From NCBI RefSeq assembly GCF_024166365.1, contig NC_064843.1:57622532-57686531 (forward strand): a DNA stretch of 64,000 bases. Reading direction: 5' to 3'. Every line of letters starts with the position of its first letter. The first letter of the stretch is position 1. The notes beneath the pieces were generated by a model. It worked only from the letters and a program-made list of their open reading frames with translations, was not told the origin of the DNA and did no database searches. Positions 24,616 through 34,236 of the stretch are shown here, piece after piece. The stretch comes from Elephas maximus indicus (lineage: Eukaryota; Chordata; Mammalia; Proboscidea; Elephantidae). A program made the position numbers and the translations under genes.

Positions 24616-24672
24616 CCGGACTGGTGCTCTCCTCCATCCCCTGTGGAATTGAGCTGAGGAGGAGCTGAAAAA

Positions 24673-24684
24673 ATGCAGATTTAG
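24673..24684 (+). other. Three-codon upstream ORF
   Basis: ATG CAG ATT TAG, the only ATG between about 24640 and the PCSK2 start. Its context (A at -3, C at +4) is moderate. It ends 288 nt before the main start, so reinitiation would be easy. It matters only if transcription starts upstream of it. Confidence 0.5.
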
Positions 24685-24855
24685 CATCAAACACAGACAC
24701 ATACTTGCTCTTTCTCTCAGCTACACACAGCTCCCCACATTCGCACCGCTGCCAGCAAGCCGCGCCGCCTGACTGCCCGGCTTCTCTGCCAGCCAGGTGC
24801 TGGAGGAGAACACATTGATTTGCAGCTTTCCAAGCCCCTAACCAGTCTTTCTCCC

Positions 24856-24863
24856 TATATAAA
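24856..24863 (+). promoter_or_regulatory. TATATAAA motif in the leader
   Basis: A perfect TATA-box string 110 bp before the start codon, opening an almost pure A/T stretch. It could drive a short-leader transcript, or simply be AT-rich leader. The GC-rich promoter upstream is the likelier main start. Confidence 0.35.
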
Positions 24864-24972
24864 GATTTAAATATATATATCCGTATATATTTATTATTTG
24901 CGCCTTCCCTCCGGGTCCCGGTCTCCGCCAGCCGGCGCGCCTCCTAGCCCCACTTTTCACTCCCAAAGAAAA

Positions 24973-25149
24973 ATGAAGGGTGGCTGTGTCTCCCAGTGGA
25001 AGGTGGCCGCCGGGCTCCTCTTCTGTGTCACGGTTTTTTCATCTGCCGAAAGACCGGTCTTCACGAATCATTTTCTCGTGGAGTTGCATAAAGGGGGAGA
25101 GGAAGAAGCTCGCCAAGTTGCAGCAGAACATGGTTTTGGAGTCCGAAAG
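24973..25149 (+). CDS. PCSK2: PCSK2 coding exon 1 (proprotein convertase 2), partial gene
   Basis: PC2 is a Ca2+-dependent, subtilisin-like serine endoprotease of neuroendocrine secretory granules. It cuts prohormones such as proglucagon, proinsulin and POMC after paired basic residues, and needs the chaperone 7B2 to mature. This exon encodes 59 residues. Residues 1-25 form a signal peptide with a hydrophobic core (AAGLLFCVTVF) and a likely cleavage after SSA. Residues 26-59 start the inhibitory propeptide (ERPVFTNHFLVELHKGG, then HGFGVRK). Both segments match PC2 orthologues nearly residue for residue. The ATG at 24973 was chosen because homology begins there and A is at -3; the open frame extends upstream only to a TTG. 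The exon ends in phase 0 at AAG|GTAAGG. The catalytic domain lies on later exons outside the window. Confidence 0.96.
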
Positions 25150-25155
25150 GTAAGG
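25150..25155 (+). other. PCSK2: Splice donor of PCSK2 exon 1
   Basis: AAG|GTAAGG matches the 5' splice-site consensus at +1 to +5. It falls where the PC2 protein match stops after VRK; the open frame beyond it reads unrelated residues. Confidence 0.93.
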
Positions 25156-25399
25156 TCTCCCTTGCATTTCGTATGTTGTTCCAAAACGGGGGCAGCCCTG
25201 CGCAATCTCCCTGCAGATTTGCAAGTTTTCTCTCTTTCTCTTGCGATGCAGATATTCTGCCACCGGCTCTTTACCACGACATTGCCTCCGGTGATCTTTC
25301 ACGGGTTATGTAATTAAAATGTCCTTCAGATTGTACTAGTAAGGTCATAAAAATAATTTATTGCCCTCTGACTTTGTGGCGAAAATAGGATAACATCTT

Positions 25400-26660
25400 T
25401 CAAATCGCGCTGTGCGCCCGGACTGCTGTCCGAGGTACCAAGTTCTGGAGACTGCTTGGGGTTGGAGGAATGAAGCGCTGGTTAGCTTGGTTTGGCGCTG
25501 GCTGCTTTCCCAGGGATGTCTCCCCCACCCCCATCCCCCGGAGAAGGAGTAGTTTTCGAAGGTCGGGGCTTGCACTTTGGATACTGCGATTCACCTCGGT
25601 GTTTCTGGGACCCCGCGCCAGGATGACTTCCCTCCCGGTGACTTCGGTCCCTGCGCTTTTCCAGGAACAACAGCTCCCTGGCTCTAGGAGACTTGGAGAC
25701 TGGAACTGGTCTCTCTCTCCAAAATCTGGGCGGAACTTCAGCTCCCTCGCCCCCGCCCGCCCACCCCGGAGCGCGCTCCTGGTTGGCTCCCTAGTTCGCA
25801 ACTCTGGCTGTAGGAGCCCGAGGGGAGGATATTGAGGAGGAGTCCCTACTGAGAAGTCGGAGTGTCCTCTCTTGGTATGTGGGCGGTCAGCCTGGCTTTC
25901 CGACAAAAGCACGGGGATCCCCATTTTAAGAAGTTGTTGGCATTCAACTGTTCGGGCAGCCAGAGTAGGCTCCCAGCCTGGAACACCTCAGGACTCCCTT
26001 GGAGACTCCTGGGTACCCATTTGGGAGGGCAAGGGAGAGGAGAATGCTGGTGGAGGCGGTGGCTGACCTACTTGCTCCTCCTGAGAAATATCTTGTCTAG
26101 AATCTAGAGTGTTTTTAGGGGACCTGAGCGGGATGGGTAGAGTGAGGGTCCGAAGGGAACCCTGAGGACTTAAGAGAGCAATGTGGCTCCCAGAGGAGTG
26201 GGTGGAGGTCGGTGGCATTCCGGAGCCCATCTTCTCTCTCCTGACTCCAGAAGGCACAATTTGGAGAACAGGGGCGTGAGATGTCCGCTGAGTGCTTCTG
26301 GATGTTCCTTTTGCCTTTCAAGGGCACCGCAGACTGGGGCTCCTAGCAGTCCCTTCTGTCCCGACTTCCCACGCCTCCCGCCTCCTTCCCAGCCACCGCG
26401 AGGACTCCTTTAGGCTCTCCCGCCCCCCGTAAGGCGTAGGCAGCTGCTTCGATTTCGGTCCCAAGTGGGTTTGCCAGCAAAGTGTGATAGAGGTCTGGGA
26501 AGAGGCGCTGTGTCTGCCAGTGGCGCGGGCGGGTCCTGCAGAAGGGAACTTGTTGCTCCCGGGAAGCGTGGGTGGAGCAGGGGAGAGATGGCGCCAGCTG
26601 AGGGAGCGCCCGCTGTTGCACTGGCTCAAGGCCTGGGGGCCATTGCATGAATGCCACCAA
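25400..26660 (+). other. GC-rich 5' end of intron 1
   Basis: CpG-containing, GC-rich DNA free of recognisable repeats (for example CTCCCTCGCCCCCGCCCGCC near 25740). Such stretches beside CpG-island promoters often hold regulatory elements, but no specific motif is claimed. Several overlapping open frames of 60-174 codons here are composition artefacts. Confidence 0.5.
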
Positions 26661-26739
26661 CGGAGTAAACAAGCAGACCCTCCTCCTTTTCCCCTCAAAA
26701 CTCTGCAAGACCCAGGACTAAAGCACCATTAAAAAATGT

Positions 26740-26900
26740 AATAATGATTATTATTAACTGACAATTATAGGGAAGTTTTATGTACTGGACTTCCTACATA
26801 CATCCTTATTTAATCTTCTCAACAACTCTGAAGAGGCTACTCTTACTGTGGCCCCTAAGACGCTGGTGAGGAAATTGGTTCAGACAGAAGCCTGAAGTAA
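26740..26900 (+). repeat. MIR-like ancient SINE
   Basis: CTTATTTAATCTTCTCAACA and GGTGAGGAAATTGGTTCAG fit the MIR core/3' region. Confidence 0.6.
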
Positions 26901-29164
26901 AACCACCAGTGAAAGCCATACTCATTACTCCTCAGTACATGCTGGACCAAGTTAGGTGCTCTGTTGGGTGTGCTGGGCTTTGGGTATGCTAAGATAGGTG
27001 TAGTATCAGGCTCTTTAGGGAAAAGGGATGCAGCTGACACAGAAACACCTGTCACTCTCCCTCACCATGCACTTTCCCCTAGTGTGACCAAGACACAGTC
27101 AATGGTTTCTCTCGTTTTTGCTTCCCCCTCTGAAAATACGTTTAGAGGAGGTGATCTGAGAAACTTGACCAAATCTAGGTGTAAAACTGACAATGGATTA
27201 AGTTATTAATTCCTTCAAAGGAATTTTTTGTAAAGGGATAAATAGTTTCAGTGAAAGGTTCACAATTCTGATAATGGACTTGAGCAAGGAGGTATGGAAA
27301 CAATCCCATCATATATTCATCATCTGCAGATACACGTACCTTAAAATCTCAGGGAGCTTGTACTTTGGGGTGAAATCAGAGATGACAGATGCCTAGACCT
27401 CTTTCTCCCTCATTTCTTCTTGGAAAGGGGTCTACTGGTTTACAGCACAGCCTCAAACTTGCAGTTCCAACCTGGGAGAAATGAGCTTCCACCTTACCAT
27501 CTCTCTCCTTACCTCTCCATAACCTCTTAACCAAATCCAGTGATTTTTGCGCTGGTACTTGTTGAAGTAAAGAACGGTCTACAGCAAAATACTTCTGTCT
27601 GATCTGTCTTTGCATGGTGCTACTTCTCTCTAGAATAAGCCTTCTTTTCCTCCCATAGATCCACTTAGCACCCATCCTGCAAGACCGAGATCCAAACCCC
27701 TGATGTATGGCCACAATGAGATTTCCTTTCTCCAAATCCCTGTGGTACCAACAGGCAAAGCCTTGGCTACATAACTAGTATGTTCCATCATTTGTCCTCT
27801 GGTCATTTCATGTATGTAAGTCAATATGGTATTGTCTTTTTACTCCAAAGGTAAATTATTCAGGGATGATGTCTTCCATATTTCTTGTTTTCTTGCTTTA
27901 ACCAGTACAGAACTGGGCTTGCTAGCCTTTAAAGAAACATCTTTGGCTTTATTTATCACCCTGGGTTTCCCACACATACTGTCCTGTCTTGTTTTCATCG
28001 CTCTGCTCCAAGCTTTTGCCATATTTGTTATTTGCTTTGCATTTTAAACACCCAACCCCTTCTCTCCTTCCTCAGTCTGGCCCTTAGCATGCCCACCTAC
28101 TGCCCCCATACTTTCTCATGCTAAATGTCAAACACCAAAAACTCTTGGTAGTTATTTACTCATCCAAGTGAAGTCAATTACACAGGCTAGAAGAACCTGC
28201 TATTTTACCGAGTTATCTCATTCCAATCTCACAAATTTATATGTTAGAAATTATTGACATCAGCCCTATGTCTCCAATGAAAATATTAAGTTTCCCAGAG
28301 GCTAAGTAATATCTGGTGAGATTTAAAGCCAAATCTGCTTGGCCCAAAATAATCATTTGGTTTTCTACACCATGCAGCCTCCAGGAAACCTTCCCTGGCT
28401 ACTCAGAACTCTGCCCTGGAGTTGCCATGTTAGAATTCTGGCATTTTTCTTTCTTTTCTTTTTACTTTCTCCTATATTTACCACTTATTTGGCATTAACA
28501 TAAAACCTATGCCATTAACTAATGTGTATGTGTTTGTTCTACTTCTTCAAGAGAAGAAAGGTAGTGTTATTTGTTTTGTTTTGTTTTGTTCTGTTTTTAC
28601 TAGCCCCAATTTAATCTAACACAGTGGCCTGTATATGAGGTACTCAATAAATATTTGTTAATTATGATGCTTAACTCTTACAACATTGTGAGCAAGCATT
28701 TATGTTTCCTTTCTAAAATGGAGTAAAAATATCAATAACTTTTCCTTAGAAAGGTGTGCTGAGGCTAAAGCATCTATTTCATCATGACACGGCCCAAAGA
28801 CCAAAGTTTATAAGAAATGATACATACATCTAGAAGAGTGAGTGAATTTATAATCATGAAGAAACTGTTATTGCAGAAAGTGTCTTAAAATTCTCAGAAC
28901 ACTACTAATTTTAGTCCCATTTAAAAAGAAAACAAAATTTATTTACTGAGGCTTGGCCAAAAATCACAAAAGTAAGAGTTCAGGAAAAATCCCCAAAAAT
29001 AAACATTAGGGTTTTTTTGTTTTGGTTTGTCCATGTAGGACTACAGTTGGAAACATTAAACAAGTAAAATCTTGTGACCATTTCTATATGTGTGATCATT
29101 TTTTAAATTAAAAAAATCTTGTAATAATTGTGCTGTCAGATAATGAAAGAATAAATTTCTAGTC
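26901..29164. other. Largely unique intronic sequence
   Basis: No exon recognised. Possible small MIR patch near 28270-28330 (TTCCCAGAGGCTAAGTAAT) and a (GTTTT)n tract at about 28575-28598. The 119-codon minus frame at 27376-27735 has no recognisable content. Confidence 0.45.
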
Positions 29165-29463
29165 TTTTTAAAAATTTTATTGAAATAAAATATAATTTAC
29201 AAAAGAGCACAGCTTAATAAATTTTCATAAACTGATCACACATGTGTAACTAGAACCCAGATCAAGAAACAAAACATTATCTGTATCCCATAAGTCCCCC
29301 TCTTGCTCACTTGGGTACTTTCCAGTTTGGGGGCAGTATAAATAGTGCTGCTGTGGATAGTGTATTATATGTATTTTGGTGAATACTTATACACCTTTTG
29401 TTGGGAATATACCTAGAGTGAATTGTTGAGTCGAAGGGTATGCATACGTTAGCTTTAGGAAAC
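29165..29463 (-). mobile_element. Old L1, 3' part (outer layer of nest 1)
   Basis: Antisense L1: TTTATTGAAATAAAATATAA 3' UTR, then TGTATTTTGGTGAATACTTATACACC. It breaks at GGAAAC (29463) and resumes at 32128 with CTACCAGATTTCCAAAGTAG; rejoined, the two sides read as continuous L1. Confidence 0.75.
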
Positions 29464-29488
29464 TGTATCAGTTTTCTATTGCTACATG
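29464..29488 (-). mobile_element. Old MaLR-type LTR, left piece (nest 1, middle layer)
   Basis: TGTATCAGTTTTCTATTGCT plus a few bases, the start of an eutherian-wide LTR, interrupted by the A3 element and continuing at 31485. Confidence 0.65.
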
Positions 29489-31484
29489 TGTTAGTTATCT
29501 AGTGCTACTAAAACAGAAATACCACAAGTGGATGGCTTTAACAAAGAGAAGTTTATTCTCTCGCAGTCCAGTAGGCTAGAAGCCCAAATTCAGGGCACCA
29601 GCTCCAGGGGAAGGTTTTCACTGTCTGTCGGCTATGGAGGAAGGTCCTTGTTATCAGTCTTCCCTTGGACTGGGAGCATCTAAGTTCAGGAACTTCAGGT
29701 CCAGAGGATGCGTTCTGCTCCCGGCACTGCTTTTTTGGGTATGAGGCCCCCATTTCTCTCTGCTTGCTTCTCTTTTATATCTCAAAAGAGATTGGCTTAA
29801 GACACTATCTAATCTTGTAAGCCTCATCAGTATAAGTGCCACTAATCCATCTCATTACATCATAGTGACAGGATTTACAACATACAGGGAAATCACATCA
29901 GATGACAAAATGGTAGGCAATCATACAGTACTGGGAATCACGACCTAGCCAAGTTGACAGATATTTTGGGGGAACACAATTCCACCCTTTGGCTCCAAAA
30001 AATTCATGTCCTTGCCACATGTAAAACATATTCACCCCATCATATCATAGCAAAAGTTTTAAATCAACTCCAAGTCCAAAATCCAAAAATTTCTCTTCAT
30101 CTGTGAAATCTAGAATACAAGTTATCTGCTTCCAAAGTACAATTGTGCAACAGCCACAAGGTAGATATTTCCATTACAAATAGAGAAATTAGAGGGAAAG
30201 AAGGCATAACAGACACCTAGCAAGTCAGCAGAATACATTACATTAGCCCTCAAGGTTTTGCAAATAATCCTCTGTTCTCTGAGAGAATTTTCACAATGGC
30301 CCTGCCCTCCAGACTCTAGGTATAGGCCATACTTTCTGGATTCTGAGTGGAGGCCCCTCGGCCCTAGGCTTCAGTTCCCCTTCCAGGCAACTGCTTCCTT
30401 GGCTTTAAGTGCACAAATCTCCTACTGCATCTGAGTAGCAACTCCATCCTTAGAAACACCAGGGGCCATGACTCCACCCTTTGAAACCCCGGAGGTCATG
30501 TCCATACCTTCGATACTGAGGCAGCTCAGCTTCCTGTGTTTCTTATCTCTTCGGCTTCTGCTTCCTGGTTTCTTGGCCTCTCAGCTCCTTGGGCCTCATG
30601 CCTACATCTGCCCTGCTGGCGCAAGTGTTTCAAAGCTCTGTAGCTCCACCGATAAGTACCTGGAGGCAACTCACTCTGCCAGTAACCTTTGGCTGAAAGG
30701 CACTTAGCTCTCTTGCTCCGTGGGTCGGCAAGCCTACCTCCACCAATAAGTGTTAGGAGGCACCCCACTCTGCCAGGAAGACTTCTGTGCCAAAGCACTT
30801 AGCACTTTCACTCCATGGGTCTGCTCCAACACTATCTAGTGCTGGTCTCCTGGTTCTGCTGTCACCAGTCCTCTGCTGCTGCCGGTCCTCTGCTTCTCAC
30901 CATCTGTGCCGTCTCTGGTGTTAACAGTTTTCCTCAGTTCCTTCTGAGTCTTCTATCCATTCACAGTTTCAAAACCAATCCACATTTTGGCTATCTGTTA
31001 TAGCAGCACCCCACTCCTGGTACCAAATTCTGTCTTACTTATCTAGTGCTTCTATAGCATAAATACCACAAGTGGATGGCTTTACCAAAGAGAAGCTTAT
31101 TCTCTCACAGTTCAGTAGACTAGAAGTCCAAATTCAGGGCACCAGCTCCAGAGAAAGTCTTTCTCTCTGTCAACTATGGAGGAAGGTCCAAAAGATGTGC
31201 TCTGCTCCTGGCACTGCTTTCTTGGTGATATGATATCCCCATGTCTCTCTGCTTGCTTCTCTCTTTTATATCTCAAAAGAGATTAGCTTAAGACACTATC
31301 TAATCTTGTAGATATCATCAGCGTAACTGCCACTAATTCATCTCACTACATTATAGTGATAGGATTTACAACATATAGGGGAATCACATCAGATGACAAA
31401 ATGGTAGACAGTCATGTAATACTGGTAATCATGACTTAGCCAAGTTAACAGATACTTTTGGGGGACTTGATCCAATCCATGACA
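29489..31484 (-). mobile_element. MaLR/ERVL-like element with two LTRs and internal region (copy A3)
   Basis: Left LTR about 29489-29980, right LTR 31031-31484; they are diverged copies of the family at 13942-14433. In minus-strand order: 5' LTR, primer-binding site (31009-31025), about 1 kb internal sequence, a purine-rich stretch near 29985, 3' LTR. No open frame with retroviral protein motifs is present, as expected for non-autonomous MaLR elements. Flanks TACAT and TTCAT suggest a 5-bp duplication. Confidence 0.85.
31009..31025 (-). other. tRNA-Leu primer-binding site of A3
   Basis: On the minus strand the 17 bases TGGTACCAGGAGTGGGG begin five bases inside the 5' LTR. They are complementary to the 3' end of a leucine tRNA including its CCA (…CCCCACTCCTGGTACCA). 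A leucine primer is the defining feature of the ERVL group, to which MaLRs belong. Confidence 0.85.
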
Positions 31485-32122
31485 CTTCATAACAAATTAC
31501 TGCAAACTTAGTGGCTTCAAACAACCCATATTTATTATTTCATAGTTTTCATGGGTAAGGAGACTGGCACATTTTAGTTGGGGTCTTCTGCTCAAGGCAT
31601 CACAGGATGAAATCAAGTTGTTGGCCAGCTGTGTCCTCATTCAGAGAAATGACTAGGGAAAGATCCACTTCCAAATATACCCTGGTTTTTTAACAAATCC
31701 AATTCCTTGTGATTACAGAATGCAAGTCTTCATTTTCTTGCTGGATGTTGTGCCAGAATTGCTCTTGGCTCCTGGAGGCTACCCTTATGTCCTTGACAAA
31801 TGTCCCTCTCCATAGGCCTTCTCATACTCTCACCCTTCAAATTTTCTCTTCAGGAAGGACCTAGTCCTTTTTAGAGTTCACCTGATTAGGTCCGGCCCAC
31901 CAAGGTGAATTTCCCTTTTGATTAACTCAAGGTCAACTGATTAGAGACTTTAATTACATCTGAAAAATTCCTTCATCTTTGTCATAGAAAGTAATCTAGT
32001 CACAGGAGTGGAATCCATCATATTCACAGACTCACCCACACTTAAGTGGGAGGTGATTATACAGGGCTCGTACACCAGCAAGCAGGAATCTTTGAAGCCA
32101 TCTCAGAATTCTGCCTACCACA
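31485..32122 (-). mobile_element. Old MaLR-type LTR, main piece (nest 1, middle layer)
   Basis: Continues from 29488 (…TGCTAC then CATAACAAATTACTGC). Landmarks: AACTTAGTGGCTTCAAACAA, CCTTGTGATTACAGAATG, GATTAACTCAAGGTCAACTG, and the end GAATTCTGCCTACCACA. TG..CA ends, with GAAAC/AACAC as likely degraded target duplication. Subfamily uncertain. Confidence 0.7.
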
Positions 32123-32127
32123 AACAC

Positions 32128-32493
32128 ACTACCAGATTTCCAAAGTAGTTATATCAATTTACTTTCGCACCAGCAGTATGAGAGCATTCCAGTTGCTCCA
32201 TATTTTCACCAACATTTCATATCTGATATCTTTTTCCTTTTAGCTATTCCAGTGGTATGTAGGGGTACATCATTGTGACTTTAATACACATTTCTCTGGT
32301 GATAAATTGAAGCTGAACACTTCTTCATATGCTTATTAGTAATTTGGATATCCTCTTTTATGTAATACGTGTTCAAATATTTAGCCCACTTTTTCTTTTG
32401 GGCTGTCTTCATTTTTGATTTACAGGAGTTCTTTGCCTATTATGGATAGTAGTCTTTTGTCAAATATATGTATTTTTAGTAACTACTCCCACT
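32128..32493 (-). mobile_element. Old L1, continuation (nest 1, outer layer)
   Basis: Antisense ORF2 3' part: TTTCCAAAGTAGTTATATC, TTTCGCACCAGCAGTATGAG, CCAACATTTCATATCTGAT, CTTTTGTCAAATATATGTA. It is cut off by a younger L1 3' UTR at 32494. Confidence 0.78.
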
Positions 32494-32774
32494 CTTTTTT
32501 TATTGTACTTTAGATGAAGGTTTACAGAACAAACTAGCTTCTCACTAAACACTTAGTACACATATTGTTTTATGACTTTGGTTAACAACTCCATGACGTG
32601 TCAATACTCTCCCTTCTCAACCTTAGATTCCCTATTACCAGCTTCCCCATCCCCTCCTGCTGCCTAGTTCTTGCCCCAGGGCTGGTGTGCCCCTTTAGTC
32701 TCATTTTGTTTTTTGGGCCTGTCTAATCTTGGCTGAAAAGTGAATCTCAGGAGTTCTACTCTTTTAATGATGTC
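32494..32774 (-). mobile_element. L1 3' UTR, 5'-truncated
   Basis: TTTATTGTACTTTAGATGAAG through CCTGTCTAATCTTGGCTGAA; same family as 63217-64000. Confidence 0.82.
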
Positions 32775-32779
32775 TTAAT

Positions 32780-32988
32780 GAGTCCCTGAATGGTGCAAAC
32801 AGTTAAGTGCTCAACTACTAGCCAAAAGGTTGACAGTTTGACCCTACCCAGAGGCACCTAGGGAGAAAGGCCTGGAAATTTGCTTTTGAAAGATCACAAC
32901 CTTGAAAACCCTGTGTAGCTGTTCTACTCTGCACACATGGGACTGCCATGATTTGGAATCAACTTGATAGCAACTAACAACAACAGCA
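32780..32988 (+). mobile_element. AfroSINE, long form
   Basis: GTCCCTGAATGGTGCAAACAG through GAATCAACTTGATAGCAACTAAC, with the long-form insert (AGAAAGGCCTGGAAATTTGC). Confidence 0.87.
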
Positions 32989-33243
32989 ATAACATCTCAG
33001 CAATATTGAATCCAGAATATATCATTTTGCTCACTCAGTCATGCAGTCAATTTTAAATTAATCCCAGAAGAGTTGTCTAGTGCTTACTCCCATCCCCTGC
33101 CCATACTTTAGATCAAGAATAACATGGTTTGGCAAATTAAAAAAAAAAACAATAATAAGGTTATAGATTTGATCCTAAGTATTCCTATCTAAGAAGCCTT
33201 TAAAGGACAGTTCCTCTGGAACTACAAGATTATGACTAGGGCC
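32989..33243. other. Short unassigned spacer
   Basis: Nothing recognised between the two SINEs. Confidence 0.35.
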
Positions 33244-33452
33244 AAAAAAAAAAAAAAAACCTCATTGCTATTGAGTCGATTCTGACTCACGGCTACGTTA
33301 TAGGACAGAGTAGAACTGCCCACAGGGTTTCCAAGGCTGTAATCTTTATAAAAGCAGACTGCCACATCTTTCTCCCATGGAGCACCTAGTGGATTCAAAC
33401 GACTGACCTTTCGGTTAGCAGCCAAGTGCTTGACCACTGCGCGAGGAGAGCT
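33244..33452 (-). mobile_element. AfroSINE, long form
   Basis: A17 run, then CTATTGAGTCGATTCTGACTC, the long-form insert (TCTTTATAAAAGCAGACTGCC) and the tRNA head (CGGTTAGCAGCCAAGTGCTTG). Confidence 0.88.
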
Positions 33453-33469
33453 GCTTAACAGATACTCAG

Positions 33470-33990
33470 TGCCCTCCTAAGCAATGGCTCCCCCTTTTTC
33501 CCTTCCATTTTCCCCTAGTAACCATTAATAAACTTGAATTTCTATAAGTTTGCTTATTCTAGATATTTCATATAAGTTGGACTATGCAATTTTGTCTTTT
33601 TGTGACTGACTTTTTTCTCTCAGCATAACGTTTTCAAGGTTCATCCATGTTGTAGCATTATCAGAACTTCATTTCTCTTTATGGCAGAGTAATACTCTAT
33701 CGTGTGTATGTACCACATTTTGTTTATCTATTCATGTATTGATGGACATTTATGCTGTTTCCACTTTTTGGCTATTATGAACAGTACTGCAAAGAACTAT
33801 TGCCAGAAAAGGCAAAACCATTGTGACCGAGTCAATTCCAGCTCACAGTGACCCTATGGGACAGAGTAGAACTGTCCCATAGGGTTTCCAAGAAGTGGCT
33901 GGTGAATTCAAACTGTCAACTTTTTAGTTAACAACTAAGTTCTTAGCCACTGCACCACCAGGGCTCCACAATGAACAGTGGTGACCTATT
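33470..33990 (-). mobile_element. Old L1 fragment, split by an AfroSINE
   Basis: Antisense L1 3' region: TAGTAACCATTAATAAACTTG, TTCAAGGTTCATCCATGTTG, GAGTAATACTCTATCGTGTG, CTATTATGAACAGTACTGC. It resumes after the SINE as ATGAACAGTGGTGACC, so ATGAACAGT is duplicated. Confidence 0.78.
33811..33967 (-). mobile_element. AfroSINE, short form
   Basis: AACCATTGTGACCGAGTCAAT through CACTGCACCACCAGGGCTCC, nested in the L1 above. Confidence 0.88.
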
Positions 33991-34194
33991 TTTAATTCTT
34001 TGCAAAGAGCTTTGAACCCTGTTGTTCATTGGGTTGTGGTTTGGACAATGCACTGTTGGAACCATTGCACCAGCTTTTCAGACTGGAGGAGACAGAGAAC
34101 TGGACCAGGTGATAGTCCTATGAGCAAATAACCACAAAACTAATTTGATCGGACCATGTCTGTTCATTTTTAGGGTCTCCTGATTTGATTTCTG

Positions 34195-34236
34195 ACTTGG
34201 AATCAACTTGATGGCAAGGCGTTTTTTTGGTTTTGG
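34195..34236 (+). repeat. AfroSINE 3' tail fragment
   Basis: CTTGGAATCAACTTGATGGC followed by GTTTTTTTGGTTTTGG; only the tail remains. Confidence 0.55.

Larger units (their letters stand above)
24405..24650 (+). promoter_or_regulatory. PCSK2: PCSK2 proximal promoter / CpG island core
   Basis: The densest CpG block of the window, about 320-570 bp upstream of the start codon and in sharp contrast to the AT-rich flank. It contains the EGR, GC-box, CCAAT and CRE-like motifs listed here. From memory, the human PC2 promoter is GC-rich and responds to EGR-1, which fits. The long open frames on both strands here come from low stop-codon density in GC-rich DNA. Confidence 0.82.
24650..24972 (+). other. 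PCSK2: Putative PCSK2 5' leader (5' UTR)
   Basis: Begins after the CCAAT/CRE block and runs to the start codon; the true start site is not determinable from sequence alone. It contains a single upstream ATG (24673) and an AT-only stretch at 24856-24891. No consensus splice acceptor is needed, since the start codon and leader are contiguous. Roughly 320 nt. Confidence 0.6.

Noticed and set aside
23999-24700. 233-codon minus-strand open frame over the promoter
   Set aside because: The GC-rich CpG island has few stop codons by chance. It is proline/arginine-rich with no domain and no start or splice context.
24898-24972. In-frame 25-codon N-terminal extension of PCSK2
   Set aside because: It begins at TTG, not ATG. 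PC2 homology and the signal peptide start at the ATG at 24973.
25150-25317. Read-through coding past exon 1
   Set aside because: A consensus splice donor sits at 25150 and the residues beyond it are unrelated to PC2.
25400-26708. Several open frames of 60-174 codons at the start of intron 1
   Set aside because: Overlapping frames on both strands in GC-rich DNA; no recognisable protein content.
29985-31008. Possible retroviral gag or pol in the A3 internal region
   Set aside because: No protease, RT or zinc-knuckle motif in any frame; the open frames are short. It fits a non-coding MaLR interior.
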